Assembly (NCBI GenBank): GCA_024138025.1
Contig: JAMXBD010000171.1
Location: forward strand, 1,364,001-1,428,000
DNA: 64,000 nucleotides
Direction: 5' to 3'
Source of the DNA: Combretum micranthum
Lineage: Eukaryota; Streptophyta; Magnoliopsida; Myrtales; Combretaceae
Shown here: piece by piece, positions 32,811 to 45,060 of the stretch
Layout of the letters: each line of letters opens with the position of its first letter
Numbering within the stretch: position 1 is the first letter of the stretch
The notes under the pieces: model-generated
The model's database searches: none
Told to the model about the DNA's origin: nothing
Seen by the model: only the letters and a program-made list of their open reading frames with translations
Program-made: the position numbers and the translations under genes

Positions 32811-32861
32811 TTTGATAGGATCAGTCAAATCAATAAAAGAGACCTACTCTGATACCAAATC

Positions 32862-33016
32862 TTTGTTTAATGACTACTTCTGAGGTACAATATGAATTTG
32901 TTTAATTGTTCATATTGTTCTCTTAACTTAAAATCAAAGGGGACATTATTTAAAGGCAAAAATTTTAATTTTTTTGAAATAATCAATTCAACCCTCCCTT
33001 CTTGATTATTTTCGGG
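32862..33016 (+). repeat. SIRE-like LTR 3' end between the inverted gag copies
   Basis: Ends CTTGATTATTTTCGGG directly before TTGGTATCAGAGC at 33017-33029 (primer site). It is flanked on both sides by a primer site and a gag start in opposite orientation, which is not a normal element structure. Confidence 0.65.
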
Positions 33017-33063
33017 TTGGTATCAGAGCAGGTCTCTTTTATTAATTTGAGTGATCCTATCAA

Positions 33064-33405
33064 AATGGCTGAGAACAATGTTAGCAATTAATCATGTCCT
33101 TCTTTAATGGCACAAATTTTTCTTATTGGAAAATGCGTATGGAAACTTACATTAAGGCTAACGATTATGACTCTTGGCAGGTAATTTCTATTGGAGACAA
33201 TGTGATTACCTTGAATGGGAACTCGGTGCTGACAGATAGTGAAAAGAAGATAATTGAAAAAAACAACAGAGCCAAGAATTTGCTGCTAACTACCATTGTG
33301 CTTCAGAATTTTATTGATTTCTTCATGTAATACAGTAAAGGACATTTGGGAAAGGCTAAGTGTAACTTATGAAGGAACAAATACAATTAGAGAAACAGTC
33401 TTGCA
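33064..33405 (+). pseudogene. SIRE-like Gag N-terminal fragment
   Basis: MAENNVSN then a stop caused by one extra base, FNGTNFSYWKMRMETYIKAN, VLTDSEKKIIEKNNRAKNLL, and in another frame NTVKDIWERLSVTYEGTNTI. This is the gag of SIRE-like copia elements, broken by two frame changes and ending near 33405. Confidence 0.8.
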
Positions 33406-33955
33406 TTTGACCTAATGCTTATGCTAGGAGTGGTCCATGTGCATTTTCATGCATATAAATTTAAAGGGCCTTCTTTTGAGCCTAATCTTCTGATGATATT
33501 TAATGTCTTAGCCTAACTTTTGCTTTACGAGATACTTAAATTCCTCTTTCTTACTCTCAGACATTTTTGTTTCAGGCATCTTGAGATGCCTTGAGGTGGT
33601 TTATAATAATGTTTTAATTGATACTTACATATACTTATACACATGTATATTGGTTACTCATGAAAGTAACCTTTTCGTGAAAATTTTATAAAATTTTATT
33701 TTTCTGCTGCATACCAAACATTTTTAAAAACTTAATTCGATGATTTTCAAAATATAAAATTGGATAGCAAATGATCGTGATAAATAGATATGTTAGTGTA
33801 GCCTTACCATATAATACCTAAGTATAGTATATGGCAAAACTAAATACGCCTCGACCCTTTTTGGAGCGCGACATATTGGAATCGTTGATTTCGGTTTTAA
33901 AGTAAAATCTTATTCTACCTTTAAAAGGGTAGAATTATAATTCTATTCGGACTCT
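33406..33955. other. Intergenic, no gene seen
   Basis: Sequence without a recognised repeat or coding frame. Confidence 0.4.
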
Positions 33956-33958
33956 TTA

Positions 33959-34191
33959 GGGTTTGTTTGGATGATCTATTTTTCATCTGTATTTATATCA
34001 AGATCTGTATCTGTATCAAAACGATATGTTAAATATGTCGAATTTGTATTTATATTTTATTTATATTTGATCTTTTTATGAAAACTACCAACTTTTCTTG
34101 TATCTATATCTATTTATTGATAAACAATTTGTTAGAAAAAAAGTTTTTTAAAAGTATATGCATCTGCCGAAAAAGCTCATCAAATAGGCCT
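33959..34191. mobile_element. PIF/Harbinger (Tourist)-like MITE, copy 1
   Basis: Left end GGGTTTGTTTGGATGATC preceded by TTA. The right end ..CTCATCAAATAGGCCT is followed by TTA (34192-34194). The interior is AT-rich with GTATCTGTATC-type words shared with the other copies. It creates a spurious 86-codon frame. Confidence 0.55.
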
Positions 34192-34194
34192 TTA

Positions 34195-35570
34195 ATATAT
34201 AATTACATATATATACCCCTACTAATTAACCCTATTCATAAGATAGCCCTCTATATATTTAAATCTAGGTATCTACCGTCCATACTTGGCCAAACACGAC
34301 ATCGGCAACAGAGAACTAACGGCTATGATAAGAAATAGGAACCAGAACGGCAAACAAGGAGGGCACAGTATTTGGCAGTGTTTGTGAAGACATCAAACAG
34401 AAGCTTTGGCAATGTTTATTGATTATATATATTTCAATAATTACATGCAAATATTCACGAGTATAGATTTTAAATTGGAGAACCTAGTAATAATTGTGGG
34501 GGTAGGGGAAATGCCATGGCCAATATATATTTTTACTATTTTATATAGATAATGCAATAGTGATGGAGATGTATATTTTCGTATGACTTATAAAATTATT
34601 TAACGGATTCAGAAGGATTTATATATTAATCAAAAATTTTATTTTGCCTTTTAAATGTAATTTGTATGTTATTTAGCTTTTACATACGGCAACAATTTAC
34701 AAATTACATACTTTAGCTATACTATTTGGAAGAGGAAGACAGAAACCGGTATAAAATGCCATTTGCTTGGGTTTAATTTTTCTCAGCAAAGCTCCAATCA
34801 CATAGTGAAGCTATTCAACCGTCTCATCCATTTGTTTTGATCTCTAGCATGAAAACCTCCCATGAATTAAAACATTTTTCTTTTAGATAAAAAAATGATG
34901 TAACCATTTTTAATCATTTTCAATATTGATATTAGTTATCATCAGTAGCGACCCATGTGGTCTACCATCATTTTCCACTGCCCTATATATATGTCTCACA
35001 TATATACAGGTAATATGATTGACGTATGTATACATATATAACAAAGAAAAAAACATGTAAATTGAGTAGTTATTTTATGTGTTTGATGAAGATGAATTTA
35101 TATATAGATATATATATATTTGTTATTTAAGTTAGACAAATGTACATGTATATATAAAACAAAATATATACATACACATATGAACTAATTGAGAATATTT
35201 TTATCATACTTTACAATATGATTATTCCATTCCATTCCATTCCATTCAAATCTTATTCTTACAGATAAAGTGGTGAGATTTTATTTAAAAAAAAAAAAAG
35301 AAAAACTTAAAATGCTGACATAACGTTTAAGAACATCTTAGAGGTCTTTGTCATGAGATCTTATGTCAAGATCTAACTTTTTAAGGTCCTTTGAGAAAGG
35401 GAGAGTTCCTTAAACTTTTTAGGATTCTTTTCCAAGGATCCCTGAAAAGTAAAGTCTTTTATGTCTTTTTATAATTTTTTTTCATTTTGTTAATTGTATT
35501 TTGTAAAAGTATACATAACCTAAAAACCTTAAAATGATGTAAAGGATCTTGTGAAAATAACCTCAAAAAT
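34195..35570. other. Intergenic DNA with simple repeats
   Basis: No gene. Includes a (TA)n-rich zone near 35100-35130 and an (ATTCC)n microsatellite at about 35224-35247. Confidence 0.5.
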
Positions 35571-35584
35571 AACGTAATGAGTTT

Positions 35585-35665
35585 GTTAATGGCTTGGCAT
35601 CAACCTTGGAGATGTATAGATTCAAATACCTCCTCTTCATTGTATTCATAAAAAAATGATGAAGT
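35585..35665 (+). mobile_element. tRNA-derived SINE-like relic
   Basis: AATGGCTTGGCATC resembles a degenerate A box, and AGATTCAAATACC about 33 bp later resembles a B box (GGTTCRANNCC), followed by TTGTATTC and an A-run. Only the internal promoter signature supports this. Confidence 0.35.
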
Positions 35666-35953
35666 TCCTTAAAAAAAATTTAAAATTATTAATATGGCAT
35701 TTTAAGGATCTTATAAAAGTCCTTCATAAAGTTGATGCTGAAACTAAAGTTTAGGGACCCTTCATTTAGTGGGTAACTTTATTTGAATATAGTCCTTTAT
35801 TATTAAACCCAAATATCAAGCTATTCTTGTGTAGAATGTGCATCAATGGTCTACCAACAATACTCTACAGCAATCCATACTAGAGAAGATGTAAGATTTC
35901 CTTAAATCCACGATGTTAAAAATGAAAAGCTCTAGAAGGAAATGCACTTCATT

Positions 35954-36136
35954 GGCATTGGTTTCGAATTTATTTTATACCTATTTCAATTTGACTATTT
36001 TATAAAATCAAATACACATAAAAAAATATATATTTTTACACATAAACAGATTATATAGATCAAATACAGATAAAATATAAATATAGATCAAATACAAACA
36101 AGATAATATGGAAAAACAGACCGTCCAAACAGACCC
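35954..36136. mobile_element. PIF/Harbinger-like MITE, copy 2
   Basis: The right end is the inverse of GGGTCTGTTTGGACGGTC; the left end GGCATTGGTTTCGAATTT is diverged. Aligned unit C DNA (about 49520-49590) lacks it. The target duplication is not clear. Confidence 0.5.
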
Positions 36137-38003
36137 AAGTGGACATAGAGAGTTACGCCTTACTTGGAATAATACAAATGCTTCTTTAATTATAATAGAA
36201 CATCTAAACCATCATCTCATAATAAGATACTGTTACTTGTGAATTAAAATAATATAATATAGTATTAGATAACCAAGATATTAAATTAATAAGATTTACC
36301 TAAATCAAAGATATACTAAAGAAGTAAATAATAGGTAGTTTAACGGGGAAAAAAAAGAGATAATAAAATATGAAATCAATTCAAAAACTTTTTCTTCGTT
36401 CTTACTTGTCAACCCACCTCCATAAATAGAGGACTACAGGTACTCTTTACAATTTACCTAAAGTAAGAAAAATTTCTTATTATTGTAGTAAGAAAGAGAA
36501 GAGGAGGAGGCGCGTCACATCATGAAAATTCCCTAGCCTAATTCCTCCTCTTTTTTATTTATTTATTTTGCCTCTTAACATGGAAATTAGAATACGTAAT
36601 ATAATTATAAACAAATAGTAAAAGAATTTGAAAACAAAACACGATGGAAATTACATTACGGTAATATAATTATAAACAAATAAAAAAAGAAATTGAAAAC
36701 AAAACACGATAAATATATGTATCAAACCCTGAACTTATTAGGCTTAAATCATAATGGAGAATAATATATTGATTAGGAATACATTAACATAATTCATCTA
36801 TTCAATTCAAAGACTACGAGAACAATGGCTTTGTGAAAGGAAAGAGAAGAGATAAAAACCATGGATTAAAATAAAGGAAAGACTTAAAATTATCTAGGGT
36901 AAATTTAGTTATTAAAATGTGATAGCTTTAAATGTCACGCACGGTGGGTCTTCCACAATTACTTAATTAATTTATTCAAGCATCTGTAAAGCATCTAACC
37001 ATTCAAAGATAGTTAATATACAAAACTTATTTCCATATGCCAGTTTAAAGTAAGCATATATAAGTATCCGATACAAACACTTGTTTGAATTCCTTTAACC
37101 TACTTGTGAATTTGCATTTTATTTTTTGTAGAGAACTTTAGTGCCATTAAGTATTAGCTTGTATATTGTTGTAAAGCACTACTTTATAGTTTGTTGAGTA
37201 AATCAGTGAGTGCATAGATTGTCCCCAGTGTGATAGAGTTACTATTGTAAGGGACACAACATAACTGATATGGTATGAGGGTTCATTTGTAGTCATGTGT
37301 TATACCTAACCTATATATATTTACTATAATTTGTTAAATTTTAATGATGAAATTGTAATTGGATTGCCCTTTATAAAGATTATTTTAATTTTAGAAGGAA
37401 GATGTGAGAATAAAAATAAATAAGACATTCAAAAGAGGAAAAAAAGAAAGAAGAAATAAAGTAAAACTATGAATCAAATTTCAAAAGGGAAGTAAAAGAG
37501 AAAAATAATGTCTTAACCTATTGTAGATCTATACCCAAAAGAAAGCGAAAAAAGAAAAAGAAAAGATGCTATATTAGTAAATACCAGTGACTTAGAATTT
37601 GGGCAAGGTTTTTCTATATCCATTATAGCTCTTATATGATATTCTCTTTTTCGTACGTGGTATCTTTGGTAGTTATAGTAAATACCAGTGACTAAGAATC
37701 TTGAGTAGGTGATTTACATCACGTAATATAATACGTGGTATATAATTTTTAATAATTTTTTAATATATAAATATATAATGAGTAGTTTTTAAAATAATTA
37801 CTACTCCTATAATACAAAATTTTCTAACTCAACTATGTCTGCTGGCTAGCTCTATCTGAAAAAAGGGGCCCTTCATAAATCTTTTATCGCTATAGCCTAT
37901 CTCCTCATTTCTTGCTAGTCGACTTTTTTTTTTTTTTTTTTTTTTGGGTTTAGGTTTTTCTTTTTGAAAACCTGAGTTTGATTCCTTTTTAGGGTTAGGG
38001 ATT
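36137..38003. other. 5' flank of MYB copy B (unit B)
   Basis: Several stretches align with unit C: GAACATCTAAACC.TCATCTCATAA..AGATAC here versus 49660-49710, GAGATAATAAAATATGAAAT versus 49815, and the CGTCACATCATGAAAATTCC..CTAGCCTAA run versus 58255-58290. A poly-T run lies at 37924-37945 and TTAGGGTTAGGG just before the gene. No other gene is seen. Confidence 0.55.
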
Positions 38004-38021
38004 TTGGAATTTGATGACAAT

Positions 38022-38640
38022 ATGAATACGAAACAGAGAGTCAAAGCTGATCGTCGACGGCCATGGACTCGTGACGAAGATGATCAATTGAGAAGACTCG
38101 TCGAAAGGCACAAAGCGAAGAATTGGCCAACTATAAGCCGAGAAATTCCTGGAAGATCTAGCCAATGTTGCCGTTACTGGTGGTTATATCATCTGTCTCC
38201 TAAAGGTTAAGTATAAGCACGGCAGGTTCACGGCAGAGGAAGATAAAGTCATCATGGAAGCGTATGCTAACCTTGGCAATCGTTGGGCTGAAATTACGAA
38301 GCTCTTTAAAGGAAGATCCGACAGGGCGATCGGGCACCACTGGTTATATGCGATGAAGAGAAAGTACGCCAAAATGGTGGAAAGCGGCTCGACACTGGGT
38401 GAGAATCAAGCGAGAAATCGAACAAGAAATCAAGCGAGACCGTCGAAGCCGCCCGTCAGTGATAATTCCGTTCCTGCGCTGAATCTCGATCAAGAATTTC
38501 CAAGCCGGAGCCTCAGAAGGTTGTTGACGCCGTGGATAATGCTCCGTCGACTGAACTGACATTGGCGCCACCAGGAGCTGAGCCAAGAAAGTCCCGGCAT
38601 CCTGTCAGTCCCAAGAATGATAGTGATAATCCAAAAACGC
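38022..38640 (+). pseudogene. R2R3-MYB copy B, frameshifted
   Basis: The first ATG in frame is at 38022 (MNTKQRVKADRRRPWTRDED); an in-frame TTG at 38004 may be a lost start. R2 ends with CCRYWWLYHLSPK, then one extra base at about 38206-38207 compared with copy A gives an immediate stop. R3 continues in the next frame (FTAEEDKVIMEAYANLGNRW, LFKGRSDRAIGHHWLYAMKR). A second shift near 38500 leads to KPEPQKVVDAVDNAPSTELT, LAPP and a truncated end. R2 and R3 show the same Trp-x-Tyr in place of the usual Asn-containing positions as copy A. This is probably a pseudogene unless the indels are sequencing errors. Confidence 0.75.
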
Positions 38641-39760
38641 TACTTTAAAGGCGAAAAGAAGATTGAAATATGGAAAAAAAGATCAATAGAGTTGAGTTGG
38701 TCATTGATGTTCAGCATCTACAGTTGAGAACTTACCCTTTTTTAAGGAAATGTCAGAAAATGCAGATCTCAAATCTCAACCATTTTATAGGAAATGTACA
38801 GGGAAAAAAAGATCAATAGTTTTAGTGTTTAGATTTCAACAGAGAGAATTTGAACCCGATTCATCAGTTCTGAGACAGGGAGTTTATGCCGGATCTGTGT
38901 ATGAACTGGTAATCCATCTCCTTTCTTATTTTTTTGGCCGGGATTATTCTGCAGAATATAAGGATTTTGATGTTCTTTTTTTTCTTTGTTCCAGTTCATG
39001 TTTTAATTTCCTTGATTTCCTTCCTTCTTTCTTTCTTTCTTTCAACTTAAACTCTCATATAAAAATTTTATCCTTTTGACATTGAAAATTGATCTGTTAT
39101 AACTTTTCTATATCTACAATTTTTAACCCATCATATACATTCTATAAAATAATAATTTAAATCATCCCGAGTAAATAGAGAAAATTTTGATGTTCCTTCT
39201 ATTATTGGTATGTATGAATTACAATTATAAGCTCAAAACTAGTGTTTAAGTGAGAATGATGATTTGAATTTCAAGAGATCATATTTTCCAGTTATAACAA
39301 AAAATGTGTGTCCATTTTGAATTGAAGCAATACTTTAAGTTATATGTATATTTTAAAATAAAGCCAAGAATATTCGGAAAATTGCTTCTTAAGATCTTTG
39401 CGGTGCATTTATACTTATTTGAGTTGTAGGTTTAATTATTTCTTTATTCAATACTAATTTTTGTTCCTTACTTCCTTATTTATAATTGGCAGTACTTTAT
39501 ATAAAGAGAATTCAATCATGTTGATTTCTTTTCCTAATTATATATTGCATTTTAAAATAATTTATATTTCTACTTATAGAGATAAGAAACCTTGACTTGA
39601 ATGGAACGGTTTTGACAAATAGTGGTTCCCTTTTGAAATTCTTATGTAATGTAGTGGATTTTGAAACGAATATCAATGAATTTAAAGAAAAGGAAAAGGA
39701 AATCGGATAAAGGTGGATCCTCTCGGACACCATACGATGCTATTTTTTTTTTTTTTTTCG
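38641..39760. other. 3' flank of MYB copy B with the CACTA empty site
   Basis: Aligns in order with 782-1344 plus 14150-14340. The bases GTTCCTTAC|TTCCTTATT around 39469-39471 correspond to ATTCTTAC|TTCTTTAG of unit A without the transposon and with a single TAC. Confidence 0.7.
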
Positions 39761-40554
39761 TTCTTATAATCTCAACAAATGACTAAGTAATAAAAGTGAG
39801 CATGCACAAGTACGAGGCTGCACATTCTTAATTTTATAGACAATTCTATAGTCCTACGTGATTTCAACAGTATCTGTTAGATCAATCCACGAATTATATC
39901 AATTCCAATCATGATAGAACTCTTAATATTTTCTTTATATTCGATTCATTAATAACATTATGGATGAGATAGTCTATGATGGTAAAAGTTCCCATAGAGC
40001 TTCAAAAATTTTTAATTGAAACCTACTTTATAGACCTTAAAACACACCATAGAACCAAGTTACCTCGTAAAACCCATATGGTACAACTTACCCTATCTAA
40101 CCCTATACATTTTTTTATTATATTATAGTGATATCAAAATTTTGAGGTAAATATTTGACAACCTACACCCATCTATGTTTCCATAATAGCTTAAAAGAAG
40201 ACATCCAATACAATATGTTGTAGGCATTTATATATTTATTCATTTAACCCCATTAAGGGTAAACTTATATTTCTATATGCACAATATCAAATTAAAGGCA
40301 TATATAAGTTTAAAATTTTCCAACCTTCTTGTTTAGAATTTTTCTTTAATAAAATTTGTCTTTAATTTAGTTGTGTGTGTATATATATTATTTATCTTTT
40401 CCTTCTTTTTCAATAGAATTTAATAGAACTTAAAAGTAGAATATATTAACATTTTTCATTCATTATGTTTTTAATAATTTTTATAAGGTGGGTATAAGGT
40501 AAAGTACTTTACAACCTATACCATACGTAACCTTAGCATAATTACCCCAAAGGG
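39761..40554. other. Intergenic, no gene seen
   Basis: AT-rich DNA; nothing recognised. Confidence 0.4.
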
Positions 40555-41860
40555 GCCTAGAACAAAAACTAAAAGCTGTCATATAACGTGTTCACTCGTT
40601 GCATAGGAGCTACCTCATGAGTAAGAGATCTAAAAATTCTACCTAAATATTTAATTATCTCCACAAATAATAATATAAGTATATGACTATGAAATATAGA
40701 CTTTTGTTAGAGAGTTGGCATCCCCTACAAAGCAATAAAATAGGCAACTTGTGCCAATTCAAACAAAAAAATCCCATTAACGATAATCAAATAACTATGA
40801 TTACCACCTACTTAGCATTCTAAGCTTCCACTATAACCAACTTGGAATTAAATAGCTGTCATTCATACCAACTCTATCCCATAATCTATTAGGGGGTAAA
40901 TAAAACCATAGTTCAGTAAGATGAAGTGTAATAGTCTCATTACTACCTCAAGTACAAACAAGTTATCAATCATATGCTATGAAGGAACATCATATACTAT
41001 GCAAGAACAAGCATATATAATCATCGCGCGCAATCTTCTAGTAACCAACATAAAGTCTAGAGTATAACCCACACTTGACCTTAGTTTAGAGAATTAATAG
41101 TTCCATTAGTGTCCAATTCATCCATCAATTTCTCTTATCTCATAAGTTCTAAGATACCTTAAAGGTATCCTAAGATGGAATGTCCAAAATAATTCTCTTA
41201 ATAGTTACAAATAACTTAAATGCAGTCCAAAGTAAGCTCAGAATATCTTAAATGCAATCATAAGCTAACTTAAGACACTTCAAATGCAGCCTTAAGTCTA
41301 CAAACCTACAACGATTGATCGTTTAAGGCTTTGATAATGCGAGACGTTCCAAAAATCTTTTAGTTTGTATTACCAAAACATGATACTTAAATTCTTATAA
41401 AGAGATTTTGATAAAACTTATATCCAAATAATTTTCTTAATGCTCGGAAACCTTAATTGCAATTTGAAGTAGCTAAATTCATTTCTACTAGTGATGATAT
41501 TAAATGATGCAAAACACCGTACTATACATGCTGGGTTTTATTATATTCTAATATTTTATTAATGTTCAATAGTGACCAATCAAGATTTTCAATCAACATT
41601 CCAAATAACATGCAAAAATGCATATAATGTAAGCAAAATCATACAACTTATTAGTCAAGCAAGCATAATTCTAAATCAGCCATCACAAGTTCTTATTATA
41701 AATTTCACATAAATTCAATAATAGTATTTAATGAATACATTATAATGAATTAATAAACAAATTAATATATACAATAACAGTTCGTATAATAATTCCCAAC
41801 GAAAGCACTCAATAAACATTCGGATTCTAGGGCCTTTATCGATTTATAACATTTAATCAT
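40555..41860 (-). mobile_element. Ancient relic of a giant-LTR relative
   Basis: Follows the order of the 3' end of the giant solo LTRs: GCTGTCATATAACGTGTTCA (versus GCCATCATATCACGTGTGCA), AGAGTTGGCATCCCCTAC (versus AGAATCGGTATCCCCCAC), then the block at 40886-40923 and ACAAGTTATCAATCATATG. Heavily mutated; no ends can be placed. Confidence 0.5.
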
Positions 41861-43020
41861 CATATCATATAATACCATTATATTCAACAGATCACTCTAT
41901 ATATATGATGTATCCACATAAACGATAAATTGCATTACATATATATATATGTTATATACATATATACTCCTTTCTATCCTAGGAGGCGCTATGGTCATGT
42001 CTTCATGATCGTTCAAGAAACTTGATTTATGATTATATGTATATATGTATATATGTATATAAATTTTCATCCTTTAGCATCATTAAAAAAAAAAAAAAAA
42101 AAGAAAGAGTATCCATGGCAAATTTTTTAAATTACCGTTTTCGGAAAGCAGCGAGTGCTTTGTCCTTCCATCGTGGAACAAACACAATTCGCAACATATA
42201 TATATGTGTGTGTGACATATACATATCTACTTAAATTATAATATAAATAAGAATATATTATGTATGTTAAAGTTCACACTACTAAATTAAAAAATAATAA
42301 TATTTAATTATAAAACGAAACTAAATGCAACATCTAAATTGACAGTGGCTAGTGGGTTTTGCAGAGAAGGTATTCTGTTTACATAGACTTGTGCTCAAAA
42401 GCAAACCTAGGAGATGATATAATGTTTTTACTTTATTTTTAAAGTTTTCCAAGGAACTAAATTAGTGACTGCGTTTATCTAATAAACATACTAAAACCGT
42501 AAATTCTTGAAGTATAGCTGCAGCCGTATTTACAAGATAAAACCCTGTAGTACGTATCATCGTGAAATAATTAAATTTAAATCCTAACAAGCATAAAAAG
42601 AAAAATGCGATAAGCCATAGAATATCCCACTCATATTGACTTCATTTAGTCAATAAAATTTTCATCTAAAATATGAAATAAATATTTTCTATAGTTAACA
42701 TATCTAAAATTACAAATTTATAATAACTAATATAATATAATTTAATATTTGATGTCCATATTAATAGAGTTTTTGGGTAAACAAAATCTTACCAAGTCTA
42801 GTCTTGTTTTAAAAAGCACTACTTACTCACGGTCCTAACATGACTTTTGGAATTGAAAATAGTTGAGGTATAAAAAAGTTATAGATTTTAGATATTTAGT
42901 AGATGTTTCGATATATAAACTATTCGATAGTGAAAAAATAAATAAATAAAGCATAGAGATGTGGAAGAGAAATGAGGACTCTTGGAGATGTAAATGCATA
43001 AGTATATATATATATATATA
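41861..43020. other. Intergenic, microsatellite-rich, no gene seen
   Basis: Several ATATAT and GTATAT tracts (41940-41970, 42040-42062) and an A run at 42086-42102. Open frames are chance products of these. Confidence 0.5.
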
Positions 43021-43029
43021 TATATACAC

Positions 43030-43140
43030 ACGTATGCCAATGGCCTTATAGCCTAGCATCCGGTCTAGGTTCTCATCCTTGAGGTACTGACTTCGACTCC
43101 CCATCTTAACCCATTGTAATGGCTTATGTGGCTGTATTAT
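43030..43140 (+). mobile_element. tRNA-derived SINE-like relic
   Basis: ATAGCCTAGCATCCGG (A-box-like) and GGTACTGACTTCGACTCCCC (B-box-like) about 40 bp apart, as in plant SINEs derived from tRNA. Preceded by a (TA)n tract. No clear tail or target duplication. Confidence 0.4.
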
Positions 43141-43170
43141 AATAACCTTTATGGCCATAAAATATATTTA

Positions 43171-44290
43171 TATATATATATGTATGTATATGAATTATGA
43201 AGAGTCTTAATCTGGACAAAATCTAAAAGTAAGGAAGAAGAAATTTACTAAAGGATGACTAAAGAAATTCCTTCCTTTACACCTTATCACTAGATGTTAC
43301 GTACCATAAATACTTGTTTAATAATATTTTTGGATAAGAACTTCAATACCTACAATATTGAATATTTTGAACACTATAATATACTTAAAATATTTAGTTT
43401 AAGACTTTTATTTATTAATTTTAATATTCGCTATTATAAACTATAATTTATCTGTTAAGGGTTTAAGTTATTAGCATTTTGATATTTTATGGCCTAATTA
43501 ATAATTAAAATGTCCTTAATTTGGCTTTATCTATATTATATTATTTTAAATCTACAAGTTTCACAATTAGAGTATAGGTTCTTATATGGGCAAAAGGTAT
43601 GGACATATCAACTCATACTTTATCCTATCAGAACAAGTTTTAAAAAATTTATATTTAAAATCAATCTTGCAACCTTTTATACTTAATCAAAACCTAAGTC
43701 AAATGGGGAATTACAATATACATGATAGGCTAAATTGATGGAAACTAAAAAATGGCATGGGAAGAGGGTTGATTTCTGTTTTTGTTACTTAACTTTATTT
43801 AAAAAGAATGTACATTTTTAGTCTTTAACATCTGCATGTCTTCTAAATTGAGTCTTCAATTTTTTTTCCTTCTATTTGAGTCTTTAAGGTATTCAAATTT
43901 AAAAAGGAAAATCGATTTAAAGAGTTAGCTTTTCTTTATTTATGGACATGTATTAGTTTTTGGTTGTCTTTAGACTAGTAAGTTAAGGTTGTCATGCTCG
44001 AGTGGGCACTTTAATCATGATAACTTACTAGATATGTTATAGAAACCTAAAAATCACTCCCTTATCATTTAGAGACTTCCTATATAGTGTACAAGACATG
44101 CTTTCGGATAGAGACATGAGTGAGTTTAACAATTCTTAGAGTGTGAATGAAATAAAATAAAACTAATGATAATGATTGCATAAATAGATAGCTTTATATG
44201 CCCCCACAAAATATAATAGTATGGATAATTAAAGTAGTAGCCAATGCTATCTAATGATACGTAATAATAATTATGTCTCTCAAAAAGAAT
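43171..44290. other. Intergenic, no gene seen
   Basis: AT-rich; nothing recognised. Confidence 0.4.
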
Positions 44291-44299
44291 AAGATGACC

Positions 44300-45060
44300 C
44301 TTTAATAATCAGCTCAGACATCTTGTAGTCCCATGTGCTAACCTAAGGTCCTTACTGTCTTGACAACATCTAATGATATTTTTGCAATATCAATTCATTC
44401 TAGGGGTATAGGTTACATCCATCTTTGTGATCAATTTCCTCATATTACACTTTTCAAGCAAGTTAGTCAGTTACTCAAATGTCATATGTGAACAACCATA
44501 TGAATGCAAACAATCCTATACAATCATTTAAAAATTACATAATTACAAATTTGTGCCCTCTATAACTAAGGTTGGGAAATAAATCCATTTGCACATCATC
44601 TTAGGTCCCAATTCCTTAGGTCTAAAGCATAAAACCAACCAATAAATAATTCATATATAAGAAAATCATCACGAGCACATTACATAAGAACTAGTTCAAA
44701 CATAATGTGAGGCAGAGCTCAAGTGGAAAGTTTTGAGAAATATGGTTTTTATCTATTTCTTAAATAATGATAGTTTTTTTTTTCCAAGAATTGTTTTAAG
44801 TTTACCTTACCCTTAAGTGACATGATGGTAAGGCTCTAAGATCAAGGGTGCATTTCTTTATATGAAATAGTTCCTAAAAGTCAAAATGAGATCAAAGATT
44901 CATCTTCGTTTAGCCTACCTTGTCCTCTATATAATGTTGATGGACTTTAGTATGTGACTCAAGATAAATGTGTGATCAAATTCATTAAAATTAAGACTAA
45001 CCATCATTAGGTTGATTTAAAGGTGATCATTCAAAGTTCAAACACTGATTGTTAAATATT
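44300..45060 (-). mobile_element. Possible second ancient giant-LTR relic
   Basis: AGGGGTATAGGTTACATCC..TTTGTGATCA, then CAAGCAAGTTAGTCAGTTACTC and CATATGTGAACAACC, loosely follow the order seen at 59140-59260 and 17880-17990. Weak; confirmation needs alignment. Confidence 0.25.

Noticed and set aside
33959..36136. A single 2.2-kb transposon with GGGTTTGTTTGG-like inverted ends
   Set aside because: DNA between the ends (35830-35950) aligns with host unit C, and each end can be paired with its own partner about 200 bp away, so two separate MITEs explain it better.
37990..38000. Telomere-type repeat TTAGGGTTAGGG
   Set aside because: Less than two units; plant telomere repeat is TTTAGGG, so this is chance.
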